Below, in pieces: positions 45,693-54,801 of a stretch of 64,000 bases of DNA (position 1 is its first letter; every line of letters begins with the position of its first letter). The notes under the pieces were generated by a model that did no database searches, was not told the DNA's origin, and saw nothing but the letters and a program-made list of their open reading frames with translations. The stretch covers positions 1,054,001 through 1,118,000 of the forward strand of contig NZ_SPQT01000001.1 in NCBI RefSeq assembly GCF_004571025.1, in the 5' to 3' direction. The stretch comes from Bradyrhizobium niftali (lineage in GTDB: Bacteria; Pseudomonadota; Alphaproteobacteria; Rhizobiales; Xanthobacteraceae). Both the position numbers and the translations under genes were made by a program.

Positions 45693-45706
45693 TGACGGCT
45701 ATCAAT
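45693..45706 (-). promoter_or_regulatory. CRP/FNR-type operator TTGACGGCTATCAA
   Basis: An imperfect palindrome of the same class (TTGA and TCAA arms conserved), 68 bases upstream of 45625. On the minus strand TTTAGA (45671-45666) begins exactly 22 bases beyond it, the same geometry as the other sites. Confidence 0.7.
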
Positions 45707-45767
45707 TCCGTCGGCCGTTGTTCGCCAGGCCGCGGCTGCTTGTGTGAGGGCGTTCCGCGCGGGCGGA

Positions 45768-45804
45768 CGCAAAACAAAATGCGGGGGCCGTGAAACGGCG
45801 CCCC
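45768..45804 (-). terminator. intrinsic terminator of the large surface-protein gene
   Basis: On the minus strand GGGGCGCCG-TTTCA-CGGCCCCC (one bulged C) is followed by GCATTTTGTTTTG. It starts about 30 bases after the stop of the 45834-48326 gene. Confidence 0.75.
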
Positions 45805-45833
45805 GAGGTTTTGTCTATCCCATTGCGAGAAAA

Positions 45834-48326
45834 CTAGTGTTGGGCAGGCAACGAGAGCGTCTGCACGAGTGAAGCGTTCGGATCGACCGCGAGAGGCCCG
45901 TTCGTCACGGCGCCGGCTGTGGTCGCATCGGTCGCGGTATACTGGCTCAGTAGCGCGAACGCCTGATTTGCACTGCTCAGCAGAGACGCCGAGGCAGAGC
46001 TCGCGGGCTTTGCAACCAAAGACACATTGTCATAGAGCGCACCTAGCCCGTCACTGCCTTGGCCCGCAACCTCGCGGAATGTCACGCGATCCTGTCCGCC
46101 TGTACCCGTCACCGTGAAATCATAGTTTTGCCAGGTGCTGTCGGGCGGAACGACCCCAAGGATCGAGCCATTCCAGAGGACTTCGATCGAGCAGGTCGAG
46201 CTTGTGAAGCCCGGCCGCGAGCGCGCATCGAAGGAAAGAACGTATTGCTGGCCGGCCACGGTTTCCACATCCTGGTAAAGTCCGTCGCGAGCTCCGGCAT
46301 AGTCCAATTCGCCGTAGTTGACGCCGTCACTTGCTTTCACGCCGTTCAGATTATTCCAGAGCTCGATGGTTCCGCCGCTGATGGCGTGCCAGCCCGGAAT
46401 AGCATCGAAGGCCCCCCAGCGGCCGGCTTGGAGGGGCGCCAGCGAAGATGATTCGAACGATCCGTTCACCAGGAGATTCTTATCCGCGGCCCCCGGTAGT
46501 GAATCGGTCGGCGTCGCCGTGGCGACGGTGAGTTGGATATTGTCATAGAGGGCACCCAGACCGTCGCTACCCTGGCTGGCTACCTCGCGGAAGGTAAGGC
46601 GATCGTTGCTGCCGGTGCCCACGACCTTGAAATCATAGGCGTCCCAACTACTGCTAGGTGGAACGGTCGCAATGACTGAGCCATTCCACAACACTTCGAT
46701 CGAGCAGGTCGCGCCGGTGAAGCCGGGTCGTGACCGCGCATCGAAGGACAGCTGATAGACTTGTCCCGCGACGGTCTTGACGTCCTGGTAGAATCCATCT
46801 CGCGCGCCGGCATAGTCGAGCTCGCCAAAATTGCCGCCGTCGCTGGCCTTGACCCCACCAAGATTGTTCCAGAGCTCGATCGTGCCGCCGGAGATCGCGG
46901 TCCAGCCGGACACCGACTTGTAAGCTCCCCAACGGCCGCCAGCGAAGGGCGCCAAGGCCGTTGCCTCGAATGACCCGTTGACCAGCAAGTTGTCTCCATT
47001 TGCCGGTGGTGAGGTGACGGGCGCGCTCACCGTCACATTCAGTGCGGCAGATTTCGTGCTAACGTTGCCCGCAGCGTCAGTGGCCATCGCAGCAAAGGCA
47101 TGGTTCCCGGCAGCCAACTGGGCCGTTGTCAGGCTCCAGGCGCCGCCCGCGTCAGCTTTGGTCGTGCCAATCACGGTCGTTCCCTCAACGACCTTAACCG
47201 TGCTGCCCGCTTCCGCCGTGCCGCTCAACGTCAGTTGCCTGGTGTTCGTCGTCCTGGCCGCGACGGTACCACTATCCGGTGTGAATGCCGTGATCCTGGG
47301 GGCCACCGGCGCCAGCGTGTCCACAAGGATACTGCGAGCAGCGGATTTTGAACTGACGTTGCCTGCAGCGTCTGTGGCGGTTGCGGTGAAAGCATGATTG
47401 CCGTCCGGTAATTGGGCTGTGGTCAGGCTCCAGGTGCCGCTCGCATTGGCCTTGGCCGTGCCAATCACGGTGGTGCCCTCAAATACCTTGATGGTGCTGC
47501 CCGCTTCTGCCGTTCCGCTCAACGTCAATTGCTTGGCGTTGGTGACGTTGTCTCCGGCGGTACCTGTATCCGGCGTGAGTGCGGCTATCGTGGGCGATGC
47601 CGGTGCCACCGTGTCGGAAGGCTCGACTGGAGGTGAAGATCCAAGCAACGGCGGAGGCAAGTCTGCCTGGAACGCCGCAGTGCTCAGGGAATAGTAACCG
47701 ATCGTCTTCCACTGGGTTGATAGCTCAACCCAATTGCTGCCTCCGACACCTGGATTGTTGCTGTGGTCGGCAAGAAACGGAGCCGTCGCGTTGCGCCACC
47801 AGTCCACGCCGACCATGCCCACCAGATTCGCGTTGGCATCGGTCGTCCTCATATCCATCTGGACGTAAACGCCGTCGACCGTACCGGCCATGTAGGTCCC
47901 GCGCGATCCATACCAGAAATGATCGTTGTATCCGGTCGAAGGCGCATCAAAGCTCGCCGCTCCGTTTGACAGCCGAGTCACCGTCATCGGATAAGCTGAG
48001 TTACCGGCGAAATCAGAGACGAAATGCCCGCCTCCGATGCCAAGCTTTGACTGGTCCTGGACCAGCACCCACTGACCGGTCTCCTTGATATGAACGTAGG
48101 TTTTTGCGTTCGCGACTTCGACGTCCGCACTTGGAGACGCGGGAGTGCCTTCTTCCGTATAGACCTGCCCCCAACCTTCGACCGCGGTGAAGCCGGCAGG
48201 CGGTGTCATTTGACCACCGGGATTCCAACCCTTGTACCAACTGTAGCTGTGCGGAACACCGGCAGGATACCCATCGCTCTGCCCAAGCGTGTTCTGTTTG
48301 ATCAGCTCCGATAACGAAATCCCCAT
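45834..48326 (-). CDS. multi-domain surface protein: unknown family domain (paralog 3) plus Ig-like and NGSFE-type modules
   Basis: An 830-residue protein. Residues 1-225 are the domain shared with 37051-38079 and 34841-35800 (SELIKQNTLGQSDGYPAGVP, VEGWGQVY, VANAKTYVHIK, GVDWWRNATAPFLADHSNN, SNWVELSTQWKTIGYYSLS). Residues 236-335 and 336-433 are two bacterial Ig-like repeats (GTAEAGSTIKVFEGTTVIGT, DAAGNVSSKSA). Residues 446-600 and 617-772 are two near-identical NLLVNGSFE modules with IELWNNL and GELDYAGARDG, probably carbohydrate-binding beta-sandwiches. No signal peptide; type I secretion is possible but unproven. Confidence 0.85.
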   Translation of the reverse strand: MGISLSELIKQNTLGQSDGYPAGVPHSYSWYKGWNPGGQMTPPAGFTAVEGWGQVYTEEGTPASPSADVEVANAKTYVHIKETGQWVLVQDQSKLGIGGGHFVSDFAGNSAYPMTVTRLSNGAASFDAPSTGYNDHFWYGSRGTYMAGTVDGVYVQMDMRTTDANANLVGMVGVDWWRNATAPFLADHSNNPGVGGSNWVELSTQWKTIGYYSLSTAAFQADLPPPLLGSSPPVEPSDTVAPASPTIAALTPDTGTAGDNVTNAKQLTLSGTAEAGSTIKVFEGTTVIGTAKANASGTWSLTTAQLPDGNHAFTATATDAAGNVSSKSAARSILVDTLAPVAPRITAFTPDSGTVAARTTNTRQLTLSGTAEAGSTVKVVEGTTVIGTTKADAGGAWSLTTAQLAAGNHAFAAMATDAAGNVSTKSAALNVTVSAPVTSPPANGDNLLVNGSFEATALAPFAGGRWGAYKSVSGWTAISGGTIELWNNLGGVKASDGGNFGELDYAGARDGFYQDVKTVAGQVYQLSFDARSRPGFTGATCSIEVLWNGSVIATVPPSSSWDAYDFKVVGTGSNDRLTFREVASQGSDGLGALYDNIQLTVATATPTDSLPGAADKNLLVNGSFESSSLAPLQAGRWGAFDAIPGWHAISGGTIELWNNLNGVKASDGVNYGELDYAGARDGLYQDVETVAGQQYVLSFDARSRPGFTSSTCSIEVLWNGSILGVVPPDSTWQNYDFTVTGTGGQDRVTFREVAGQGSDGLGALYDNVSLVAKPASSASASLLSSANQAFALLSQYTATDATTAGAVTNGPLAVDPNASLVQTLSLPAQH
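46011..46991 (-). repeat. two tandem NGSFE modules (internal repeat)
   Basis: Two copies of about 155 codons (46991-46527 and 46478-46011) with near-identical protein sequence, e.g. GTIELWNNL, KASDG, GELDYAGARDG and RPGFT in both. DNA identity is visibly high too, which suggests a fairly recent duplication. Confidence 0.8.
47028..47621 (-). repeat. two tandem Ig-like modules (internal repeat)
   Basis: Two copies of about 100 codons with shared blocks TLSGTAEAGST, EGTTVIGT, WSLTTAQL and ATDAAGNVS. They form a stalk between the unknown N-terminal domain and the NGSFE modules. Confidence 0.8.
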
Positions 48327-49019
48327 TTCACTTTCCTAGTCGTTCGAATGTGTGGATGTGAGACAGCATTCAAGGCTGCCCGCGAGCGTGCGGGGACAGA
48401 AGGCACGATCGACGTCACGCCGTTCGCGCCAACTAAACGCTGTTTCTGCTGATACTCGAAAGTTGCAAGAACCGGCCGAACGCCCTGCGGCCATCGTCCC
48501 GCATTACCGAAATCGGACTTGCCGAATCACCTTGAGCCTTTCCAGAAAGCATGAACCAAGCCGCAGTAAAGTTCAATCGACGCGCCGCAACGAAATTTTC
48601 GCAGCTTCCGTGATTGCACTCATTTTGAGCAATGGTCGTCAGCGCAACGACCTGCAAATGCAACCCGGCGCATTCGCGAGTTCACGCTTGCAACAGAATC
48701 TGTCGTCAATGTGATTGATTTGTTGCGGAATGGGGTGGCAGTGAGGCGTTCTCTCATCATTACCGTCTAATGGTGACGTTTGCCGCTTGAGGCAGCAGGA
48801 GCTGTTTGATCACCACGTTTGCTATCACGAGGAAATACCGGCTGTTTTTGTGTTTCGCTCGCTGTGTGTGGTCGCATGTTGAGCGCATTGCGTCGAATTG
48901 TCCCGCCTCGGTGAGACGCATGCCGCTTCTGACATTTGCATCGACCCTTCGACGAGTGCGGCGGTCGAAATCCGTGCGACGAGAGGTGTCCGCATCTCTT
49001 ATTGTTGCACCGCTCATTA
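48327..49019. other. long divergent intergenic region
   Basis: About 690 bases without a gene I can support, between the large surface protein (leftward) and the acyltransferase-reductase fusion (rightward). Less GC-rich than the rest. No clear operator of the TTGAC class stands before 48326, in contrast to the other units. Confidence 0.5.
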
Positions 49020-49033
49020 TTGAGCATCGTCAA
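49020..49033 (+). promoter_or_regulatory. CRP/FNR-type operator TTGAGCATCGTCAA
   Basis: The right arm ATCGTCAA is perfect; the left arm keeps TTGA. TAAGCG (49055-49060) begins 22 bases after it, again the shared geometry. The GTG start of the fusion gene follows at 49119. Confidence 0.6.
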
Positions 49034-49118
49034 CTCGATTGGAACGGTTGGGTCTAAGCGAGAGGGATGGCGTCTCTTCTGTGGTTCGCCGAAAAGGGTT
49101 CGAGACGGAAGGCATCAC

Positions 49119-51323
49119 GTGATCGGCTTTCGTGCACAGACCGGAATTTCGAATGTTCTATCCGACTGGCTCGATCTTGCGCGCGGGCTCGCTGCCGTCG
49201 AGGTCCTGGCATTCCATTCCTATCAGTTGATGTTCATGGAGAAGCTGCCGGGCGAGGGTTACGACCCGGCAATGAGAGCGGTCTATTCCATTCTGTGGGC
49301 CGCAAGCGCGAATGGCCCCGCGGCTGTTCTCGTTTTCTTTGTTTTGAGCGGTTACCTTGTGGGAGGGCCCGCTCTGGTTAGAGCCTTGCGAGGACGGCCG
49401 AACGCTGTCGACTATTTCTCGGCGCGCTTATCGCGCCTCTATGTCGTGCTCCTGCCCGCGCTGACGATATCCTTCTGCCTCTATATCTCGGCGCGGCAGT
49501 CAGCGGGGTGGCAGGTATATGTGTCCTCGCATCAGGACCTCTACAACAATGCGGTCATCTTTCACGCGCCTGTTGGCGCAGCCGCTGCGATCTGCAACGG
49601 CCTGTTTCTCCAGACGATAGCCTGTTCGGAATTCGCAGGAAATGCCGCCCTCTGGAGCTTGTCGAACGAGTTCTGGTACTATGTGCTGTTTTTTGCGCTG
49701 ATTTCGGTGCGTAAGAAACCGGCCTACATCGCGATGATCGTCACGGTCTTCGGGCTGTTTGCGCTCGCCGAACACCATGACACCGGCGGTACGCATATCG
49801 GTCTGAAATTCATCTTCTTTTTCTTCATCTGGTGCCTCGGCGTGATCGCCTATGCGGTGGTTGCGCCGGCCTGGGCGTGGTGCTGCGGCTTTCTCTTGAG
49901 TATGACGGGACTGTATTTTCTCACATTGAAGGGCCTCTTCCCTCAATGGGCCTCGTTCAGCATGTCGGTCGGATTAGGCACGGCCGCATTCATTGTTGGC
50001 GCAGACCATCTGAAGGTGTCGCTGCCTTCATTTCTTCGAGCCGGCAGGGAGCTCGCAAAGTTCAGCTTTTCGCTCTATGCGATACACTATCCGATCCTGC
50101 TGCTCCTGAACGTCACCGTTGCCAGTGATCGCCAGGAATTCACGCTGGCCTCGATCGGGCTTAACGCAAGTTTCATCCTGGCCTGCCTGTTCACAGCGGC
50201 AATCTTCTATTGCGTTTTTGAAAGGCGCACCCCAACGATCCGTGACTGGTTGAAGGCTAAGATGCTTCGCGGCTGGATCGACGGCCCTCTGCTGCGTCCG
50301 ACGGTGGTTGTTGACGCCGCCGCTCTGCCATACGTACTCGCATCTGATCGTGCCACGGCGCCCCCTGCTGCTGCTGGAGCCGGACCGTCCTTACCGTCGG
50401 CTGCCTCTGGAATGCCGCTGAGGCAGGCAGAACGGTCGCGAGGGCACCTTGCAGCGGTTGCAACTCGAGTCCCGATGGCGTTGCTCAACGACGGTCATGT
50501 ATTGCCCCAACTCGGCTTTGGAGCCTGGCAGATCGACAACGCGATTGCGCCGGAAGTCATCACATCCGCGATCAACGCAGGCTATCGCTTGATCGACACT
50601 GCTGCAGATTATGGAAACGAGAGCGGAGTTGGCACGGCCCTGAAGCGGGTAAGAAACCAGTTCTACATCACGACGAAGCTTCGCAATGAGGATCAGGGAT
50701 ACGACCGGACAATGCGTGCGTTCGACGCAAGCTCTGCCAGGTTGCAACTCGACGTAGTCGATCTCTATCTGATCCATTGGCCATGCCCTCAACGGCGGGC
50801 ATATGTCGAGACTTGGCGCGCGCTCATCGAGCTCCAGAAGCAGGGACGTGTCCGGTCGATTGGTGTATCGAACTTCATGGCCGATCATCTGGAACGCATC
50901 ATGCATGAGACCGGCGTCGTACCGGCGGTCAATCAGGTCGAGCTGCATCCAGCGTTCCAACAGCGCGAGCTACGAAATATCCACGAGCGCTATGGCATCG
51001 TCACTCAGGCATGGAGTCCGCTTGGGCGGGGCGCGGCTCTCACCAATCCGAGAATATTGGCCATCGCAGAGCGGTGCGGCTGTTCGCCTGCGCAGATTGT
51101 GCTTCGCTGGCACTTCGAAAATGGCACGATCGCGATACCGAAATCGGCAAACGCGGCCCGCATGGCCGAGAACATCGACGTGTTCGACTTTGATTTGACC
51201 AGCGACGACCACGCGGTCATCTCGAGGCTCGATCGGCCTGATGGAAGGATCGGCCCCGATCCTGCGACCTATGGGCAAATGGGCTTATTTCGTGGACTGA
51301 CCCGTCGGCTCTCGAGGACTTGA
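49119..51323 (+). CDS. acyltransferase 3 fused to an aldo-keto reductase
   Basis: A continuous 734-residue frame from GTG 49119 (GGAAGG six bases upstream). Residues 1-375 are an OafA/YrhL-type membrane acyltransferase (LARGLAAVEVLAFHSYQLMF with the catalytic His; FFVLSGYLVGGPALVRALRG; ten helices). An Ala/Pro-rich linker (ATAPPAAAGAGPSLPSAASG) follows. Residues about 450-734 are a complete aldo-keto reductase: LGFGAWQ, RLIDTAADYGNE (Asp and Tyr), FYITTKLRNE (Lys), DLYLIHWP (His) and GVSNF. The combination is unusual: membrane acylation joined to NADPH-dependent carbonyl reduction at the cytoplasmic face. Confidence 0.88.
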   Translation: MIGFRAQTGISNVLSDWLDLARGLAAVEVLAFHSYQLMFMEKLPGEGYDPAMRAVYSILWAASANGPAAVLVFFVLSGYLVGGPALVRALRGRPNAVDYFSARLSRLYVVLLPALTISFCLYISARQSAGWQVYVSSHQDLYNNAVIFHAPVGAAAAICNGLFLQTIACSEFAGNAALWSLSNEFWYYVLFFALISVRKKPAYIAMIVTVFGLFALAEHHDTGGTHIGLKFIFFFFIWCLGVIAYAVVAPAWAWCCGFLLSMTGLYFLTLKGLFPQWASFSMSVGLGTAAFIVGADHLKVSLPSFLRAGRELAKFSFSLYAIHYPILLLLNVTVASDRQEFTLASIGLNASFILACLFTAAIFYCVFERRTPTIRDWLKAKMLRGWIDGPLLRPTVVVDAAALPYVLASDRATAPPAAAGAGPSLPSAASGMPLRQAERSRGHLAAVATRVPMALLNDGHVLPQLGFGAWQIDNAIAPEVITSAINAGYRLIDTAADYGNESGVGTALKRVRNQFYITTKLRNEDQGYDRTMRAFDASSARLQLDVVDLYLIHWPCPQRRAYVETWRALIELQKQGRVRSIGVSNFMADHLERIMHETGVVPAVNQVELHPAFQQRELRNIHERYGIVTQAWSPLGRGAALTNPRILAIAERCGCSPAQIVLRWHFENGTIAIPKSANAARMAENIDVFDFDLTSDDHAVISRLDRPDGRIGPDPATYGQMGLFRGLTRRLSRT

Positions 51324-51372
51324 GGCAGCTCGGGTTTTGTTTTCCGTGGCTCCCCCGGTTGGCCCATATCGC

Positions 51373-52539
51373 TCAGTTTGTCGGAGCCGGCGGCTTGGCA
51401 GGCGCAGTACCGGCTTCAGCAGGGCGGCGAAACAGCAAACCCCACGCGGTTACGAGCATATACCGCACTCGATCCACGAGCATTGAGACGAACGCCAGGA
51501 TCGGCTTCTTCCCCGCCATCACCCTGGATTCGAGCAGATGCCAGGATGCAATCGCGAAGATCGAAGTCACGGCAAGGCTGATCCCAAAATTGACGTACCA
51601 AATGCGGTAGTTCGGCAAGAGCTGAGCAACTGTTTGCTGAACGGGAAACCCGTAAAGATAGATGCCATACGAGTAATCGGCCACCCGGGTGACAGGTCCG
51701 ACGTTGAAATTGAGTAGCCCGAGATAGACCGTGAGGTAGCTGACGAAGAGTGCGGCCAGATCCTCTCCGGCGCGGTTCGAGGCGAGCACGGAAGCAATGA
51801 AGCCTACAAGGCTGACCAGCAGCAGCCAGCGCGAAAACACGATCCGGGTTCGGTTCAGGAACAGCGCCACTCCGCACAGGAAGGCGAGAACTAGCATCCG
51901 GCCCGGAGGAGCGGCAGGCGAGGCGGGCTTCCCGCCAACAATGTCACGCAGCGCCAATGCGCACACGACGAACAGGACTGCGAACAAGAAGAGCCGGTGA
52001 CGCCTCGTCAAGCCGATTAACGCAGCCGCACTGATGGCAACATAACATTCGAGTTCGTGCGGAACGGTCCAAAGCTGGCTGTTGACCATGTTTGGCACGG
52101 GCAAGTCGGAAAATACGCCGGGCAAATAGAAGTGAACGTCACCGATTGCATTGAGGAAATAGCGAAGGAAGTCGGGGTCGGTGAAATATTGCGACAGGGC
52201 CAGGTTTGTGAAGAGCGGGCCGATCAGCATAGCCGAGATCACGACTTCTGCAGTCAGGGCAGGGAATATCCTGATAACCCGCAGCGTGACGAACGCCGGA
52301 AGGCTGTTCCGCTCGAGGCTTCCTGCAACGAGGAATCCGCTGAGGGCAAAGAAGGCGGGGACGATAAGCCAGACAACGGGCTTCAATGAGCCCCCATAGA
52401 ACCATTGTTCGGCGGGCAAACCGTAGCAAACCGCGACTGAGTGCCAAAGGATGACGGCGACTGCCAATGAGATGCGCAGGAGATCGAAACCCGCGGGCCG
52501 TCCCTTCGCCGCTTCCCACTTGTCACCGATCGATGTCAT
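51373..52539 (-). CDS. acyltransferase 3 (OafA/YrhL family)
   Basis: A 388-residue membrane acyltransferase from ATG 52539; an in-frame start at 52620 would add 27 residues that look non-coding. The catalytic His is in FDLLRISLAVAVILWHSVAV; VPAFFALSGFLVAGSLERN follows, then about ten helices. It converges with the fusion gene. It is the third acyltransferase of the locus, implying a heavily acylated polysaccharide or several acylated positions. The operator at 52686 may serve it as well as rfbF. Confidence 0.88.
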   Translation of the reverse strand: MTSIGDKWEAAKGRPAGFDLLRISLAVAVILWHSVAVCYGLPAEQWFYGGSLKPVVWLIVPAFFALSGFLVAGSLERNSLPAFVTLRVIRIFPALTAEVVISAMLIGPLFTNLALSQYFTDPDFLRYFLNAIGDVHFYLPGVFSDLPVPNMVNSQLWTVPHELECYVAISAAALIGLTRRHRLFLFAVLFVVCALALRDIVGGKPASPAAPPGRMLVLAFLCGVALFLNRTRIVFSRWLLLVSLVGFIASVLASNRAGEDLAALFVSYLTVYLGLLNFNVGPVTRVADYSYGIYLYGFPVQQTVAQLLPNYRIWYVNFGISLAVTSIFAIASWHLLESRVMAGKKPILAFVSMLVDRVRYMLVTAWGLLFRRPAEAGTAPAKPPAPTN

Positions 52540-52685
52540 CGCGTGTTCTGCCGGGGTAGTAGGCGTTCGCCTCGATCGTTGAATATCGGCAGCGCAGATC
52601 GGCAAGTTGATGAACGTCAAATTGTCATGCGTGCGAACGCTCGTGATGACGCGTATGCGGCATCAACTGATGTCGTCCTGCCGAG

Positions 52686-52699
52686 TTGACGGTCATCAA
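52686..52699 (+). promoter_or_regulatory. CRP/FNR-type operator TTGACGGTCATCAA
   Basis: A near-perfect 14-bp palindrome between the divergent acyltransferase and rfbF genes. TACGGT (52721-52726) starts 22 bases after it on the plus strand; rfbF begins at 52794. The leftward side has no comparable -10 at that distance. Confidence 0.75.
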
Positions 52700-52793
52700 C
52701 TTGGTCGTGCCCCAGCGAACTACGGTCCGAACTGCGCCATCCGAAAATGCATCTGCGCATGTTTCGGTGGGGAACCTAGGACAGGAGATCCCT

Positions 52794-53636
52794 ATGAAGG
52801 TTGTTATTCTCGCCGGCGGCTACGGTACGAGATTGAGCGAGCAGACTTCGGTGGTGCCGAAGCCGCTGGTTGAGATCGGTGGTCGTCCGATCCTGTGGCA
52901 TATCATGAAGCTGTATTCCCATTACGGCCTCAACGAGTTCGTCATTTGCTGTGGCTACAAGGGCACGGTGATCAAGGACTATTTCATGAGCTACTTGTCT
53001 CACCAGGGAGACTTCACGCTCGACCTTCAGCGCAACCGCATCGAAATGCATCGAAACGGATCGGAGCCCTGGCAGGTGACGCTGGTCGATACCGGAGAGA
53101 GGACGATGACCGGGGGGCGCCTCAAACGAGTGCGCGAGCATCTCGGGAATTCGACCTTCTGCATGACATACGGCGATGGCGTCAGCGACGTCGACATACG
53201 TGCGCTAATCAAATTCCACCATCAGCAGGGCGCCCTGGCGACGGTCACCGCGGTCCAGCTACCCGGCCGCTTTGGTGCGATCAATCTCTCGTCTGACCGC
53301 CCCCGCGCGGCCGGCTTTCGCGAGAAGGACGCGAGCGACGGTCAGGTCATCAACGGAGGTTTCTTCGTTGTCGAACCTCAGTCCCTCGATCTCATCGACG
53401 ACGACAGTACGAGCTGGGAAAACGAGCCGCTCGCCCGTCTGACCGAACAGGACCAACTAGCTGTCTACAGGCACCGTGGCTACTGGCAGAACATGGACAC
53501 CTTGCGCGACAAGGCCATTCTCCAGGATCTCTGGGATACCGGAGATCCACCCTGGTGCGTCTGGAATAAGGGCGGTGCCGCGAATGGAAGCACCAAGATA
53601 TCGCACCCCGCAATCGCCGATCGGGCAACAATCTGA
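52794..53636 (+). CDS. rfbF: glucose-1-phosphate cytidylyltransferase
   Basis: A 280-residue nucleotidyltransferase making CDP-glucose. It starts at ATG 52794 with AGGAG; the frame is open further upstream, over the operator. The opening VVILAGGYGTRLSEQTSVVP, KPLVEIGGRPILWHIMKLYS, EFVICCGYKGTVIKDYF and YRHRGYWQNMDTLRDK are RfbF signatures, distinct from RfbA. It supplies the activated sugar for the deoxysugar cassette and is followed after 13 bases by the SDR gene. Confidence 0.92.
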   Translation: MKVVILAGGYGTRLSEQTSVVPKPLVEIGGRPILWHIMKLYSHYGLNEFVICCGYKGTVIKDYFMSYLSHQGDFTLDLQRNRIEMHRNGSEPWQVTLVDTGERTMTGGRLKRVREHLGNSTFCMTYGDGVSDVDIRALIKFHHQQGALATVTAVQLPGRFGAINLSSDRPRAAGFREKDASDGQVINGGFFVVEPQSLDLIDDDSTSWENEPLARLTEQDQLAVYRHRGYWQNMDTLRDKAILQDLWDTGDPPWCVWNKGGAANGSTKISHPAIADRATI

Positions 53637-53649
53637 GGAGATGAAGCAG

Positions 53650-54708
53650 ATGCGCGTTCTCTTCACTGGAGCTGACGGATATATCGGTGCGGTGCTCGGC
53701 CCGAGACTGCTTGAGCACGGTTACGATGCGATCGGGATCGATACGGGCCTCTACCGCCGCGGCTGGCTGTTCGATGACGGCAGGACGCGGCCAATGGTCA
53801 TGTCGCGCGATACGCGGCAGCTGTCACTGTCTGATTTGGAGGGGTTTGACGCTGTGGTGCACCTCGCGGAGCTCTCTAATGATCCGCTGGGAGAGAATGA
53901 TCCTGCGATCACGATGGAGATCAACCATCGCGGCTCCGTAGAATTTGCCCGCAAGTGCAGGGAGGCGGGAATCGGGCGATTCATCTATGCGTCCTCTTGC
54001 AGCATCTATGGAGCGGCCGGCAGCGAGGTGAAATCCGAGATGTCTTCTTGTGAACCTCAGACGGCTTATGCGCGATGCAAAGTGCTCGTCGAGCGCGATC
54101 TCGTCGAACTGACTGACTCCCGGTTCACGCCCGTGTTTCTGCGTAACGCCACCGCGTTTGGAGCGTCTCCCCGGCAGCGCTTCGATCTCGTCCTGAACAA
54201 CCTTGCGGGGTGGGCGTACACAACAGGGAAAATTCGCGTCATGAGCGACGGCACCCCCTGTCGTCCGTTGGTCCACATCGAGGACATCTGCCAGGCCATC
54301 CTGTGCGCTTTAGACGCTCCCCGCGAAGCGGTTTGCGCCGAGGCGTTCAATGTCGGCGATGAAAGTCAGAACTATACGGTGCGCGAGATCGCGGAGATCG
54401 TGAACGACACTTTCACCGATTGCGATCTTTCGTTTGGCCCGAGTGGTCCAGACAATCGCAGCTATCGCGTCTCCTTTGCGAAGATTAGGGCCCACATGCC
54501 GAATTTCCGCTGCCAATGGAATGCGCAGCGTGGCGCGCGGCAATTGAGCGGGGTGTTCCAGCGCATCCAACTAGACGAAGCGACCTTCAATGCCGCGCCA
54601 TTTACACGCCTTTCGGAGCTTCGACACCTGCAGCACACCGAGCAGTTGGATCTTCATTTGCGGTGGACGCCGATTCCCGAAATCGTGCCGGCGCTCGCGC
54701 GCACTTAG
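53650..54708 (+). CDS. NAD-dependent sugar epimerase/dehydratase (extended SDR)
   Basis: A 352-residue SDR enzyme. Start ATG 53650 has GAGGAG nine bases upstream; ATG 53641 overlaps that site. The NAD motif is VLFTGADGYIGAVLG and the catalytic pair is in TAYARCKVLVE (YxxxK), with ASSCSIYG supplying the Ser. It acts on the CDP-sugar made by RfbF, probably as a 4,6-dehydratase, 4-reductase or epimerase; which one cannot be told from sequence. The C-terminal 40 residues (FNAAPFTRLSELRHL, LRWTPIPEIV) match related LPS-cluster enzymes. Confidence 0.88.
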   Translation: MRVLFTGADGYIGAVLGPRLLEHGYDAIGIDTGLYRRGWLFDDGRTRPMVMSRDTRQLSLSDLEGFDAVVHLAELSNDPLGENDPAITMEINHRGSVEFARKCREAGIGRFIYASSCSIYGAAGSEVKSEMSSCEPQTAYARCKVLVERDLVELTDSRFTPVFLRNATAFGASPRQRFDLVLNNLAGWAYTTGKIRVMSDGTPCRPLVHIEDICQAILCALDAPREAVCAEAFNVGDESQNYTVREIAEIVNDTFTDCDLSFGPSGPDNRSYRVSFAKIRAHMPNFRCQWNAQRGARQLSGVFQRIQLDEATFNAAPFTRLSELRHLQHTEQLDLHLRWTPIPEIVPALART

Positions 54709-54801
54709 CGAGAAGGTTCGCGTATTTGTCTGCCGACGCCGATGGAGCCAAGTCGAGGCCCGTCGGCGCGGCAGCGTTGGGAAACGAGTTGCTATCACCA
54801 G

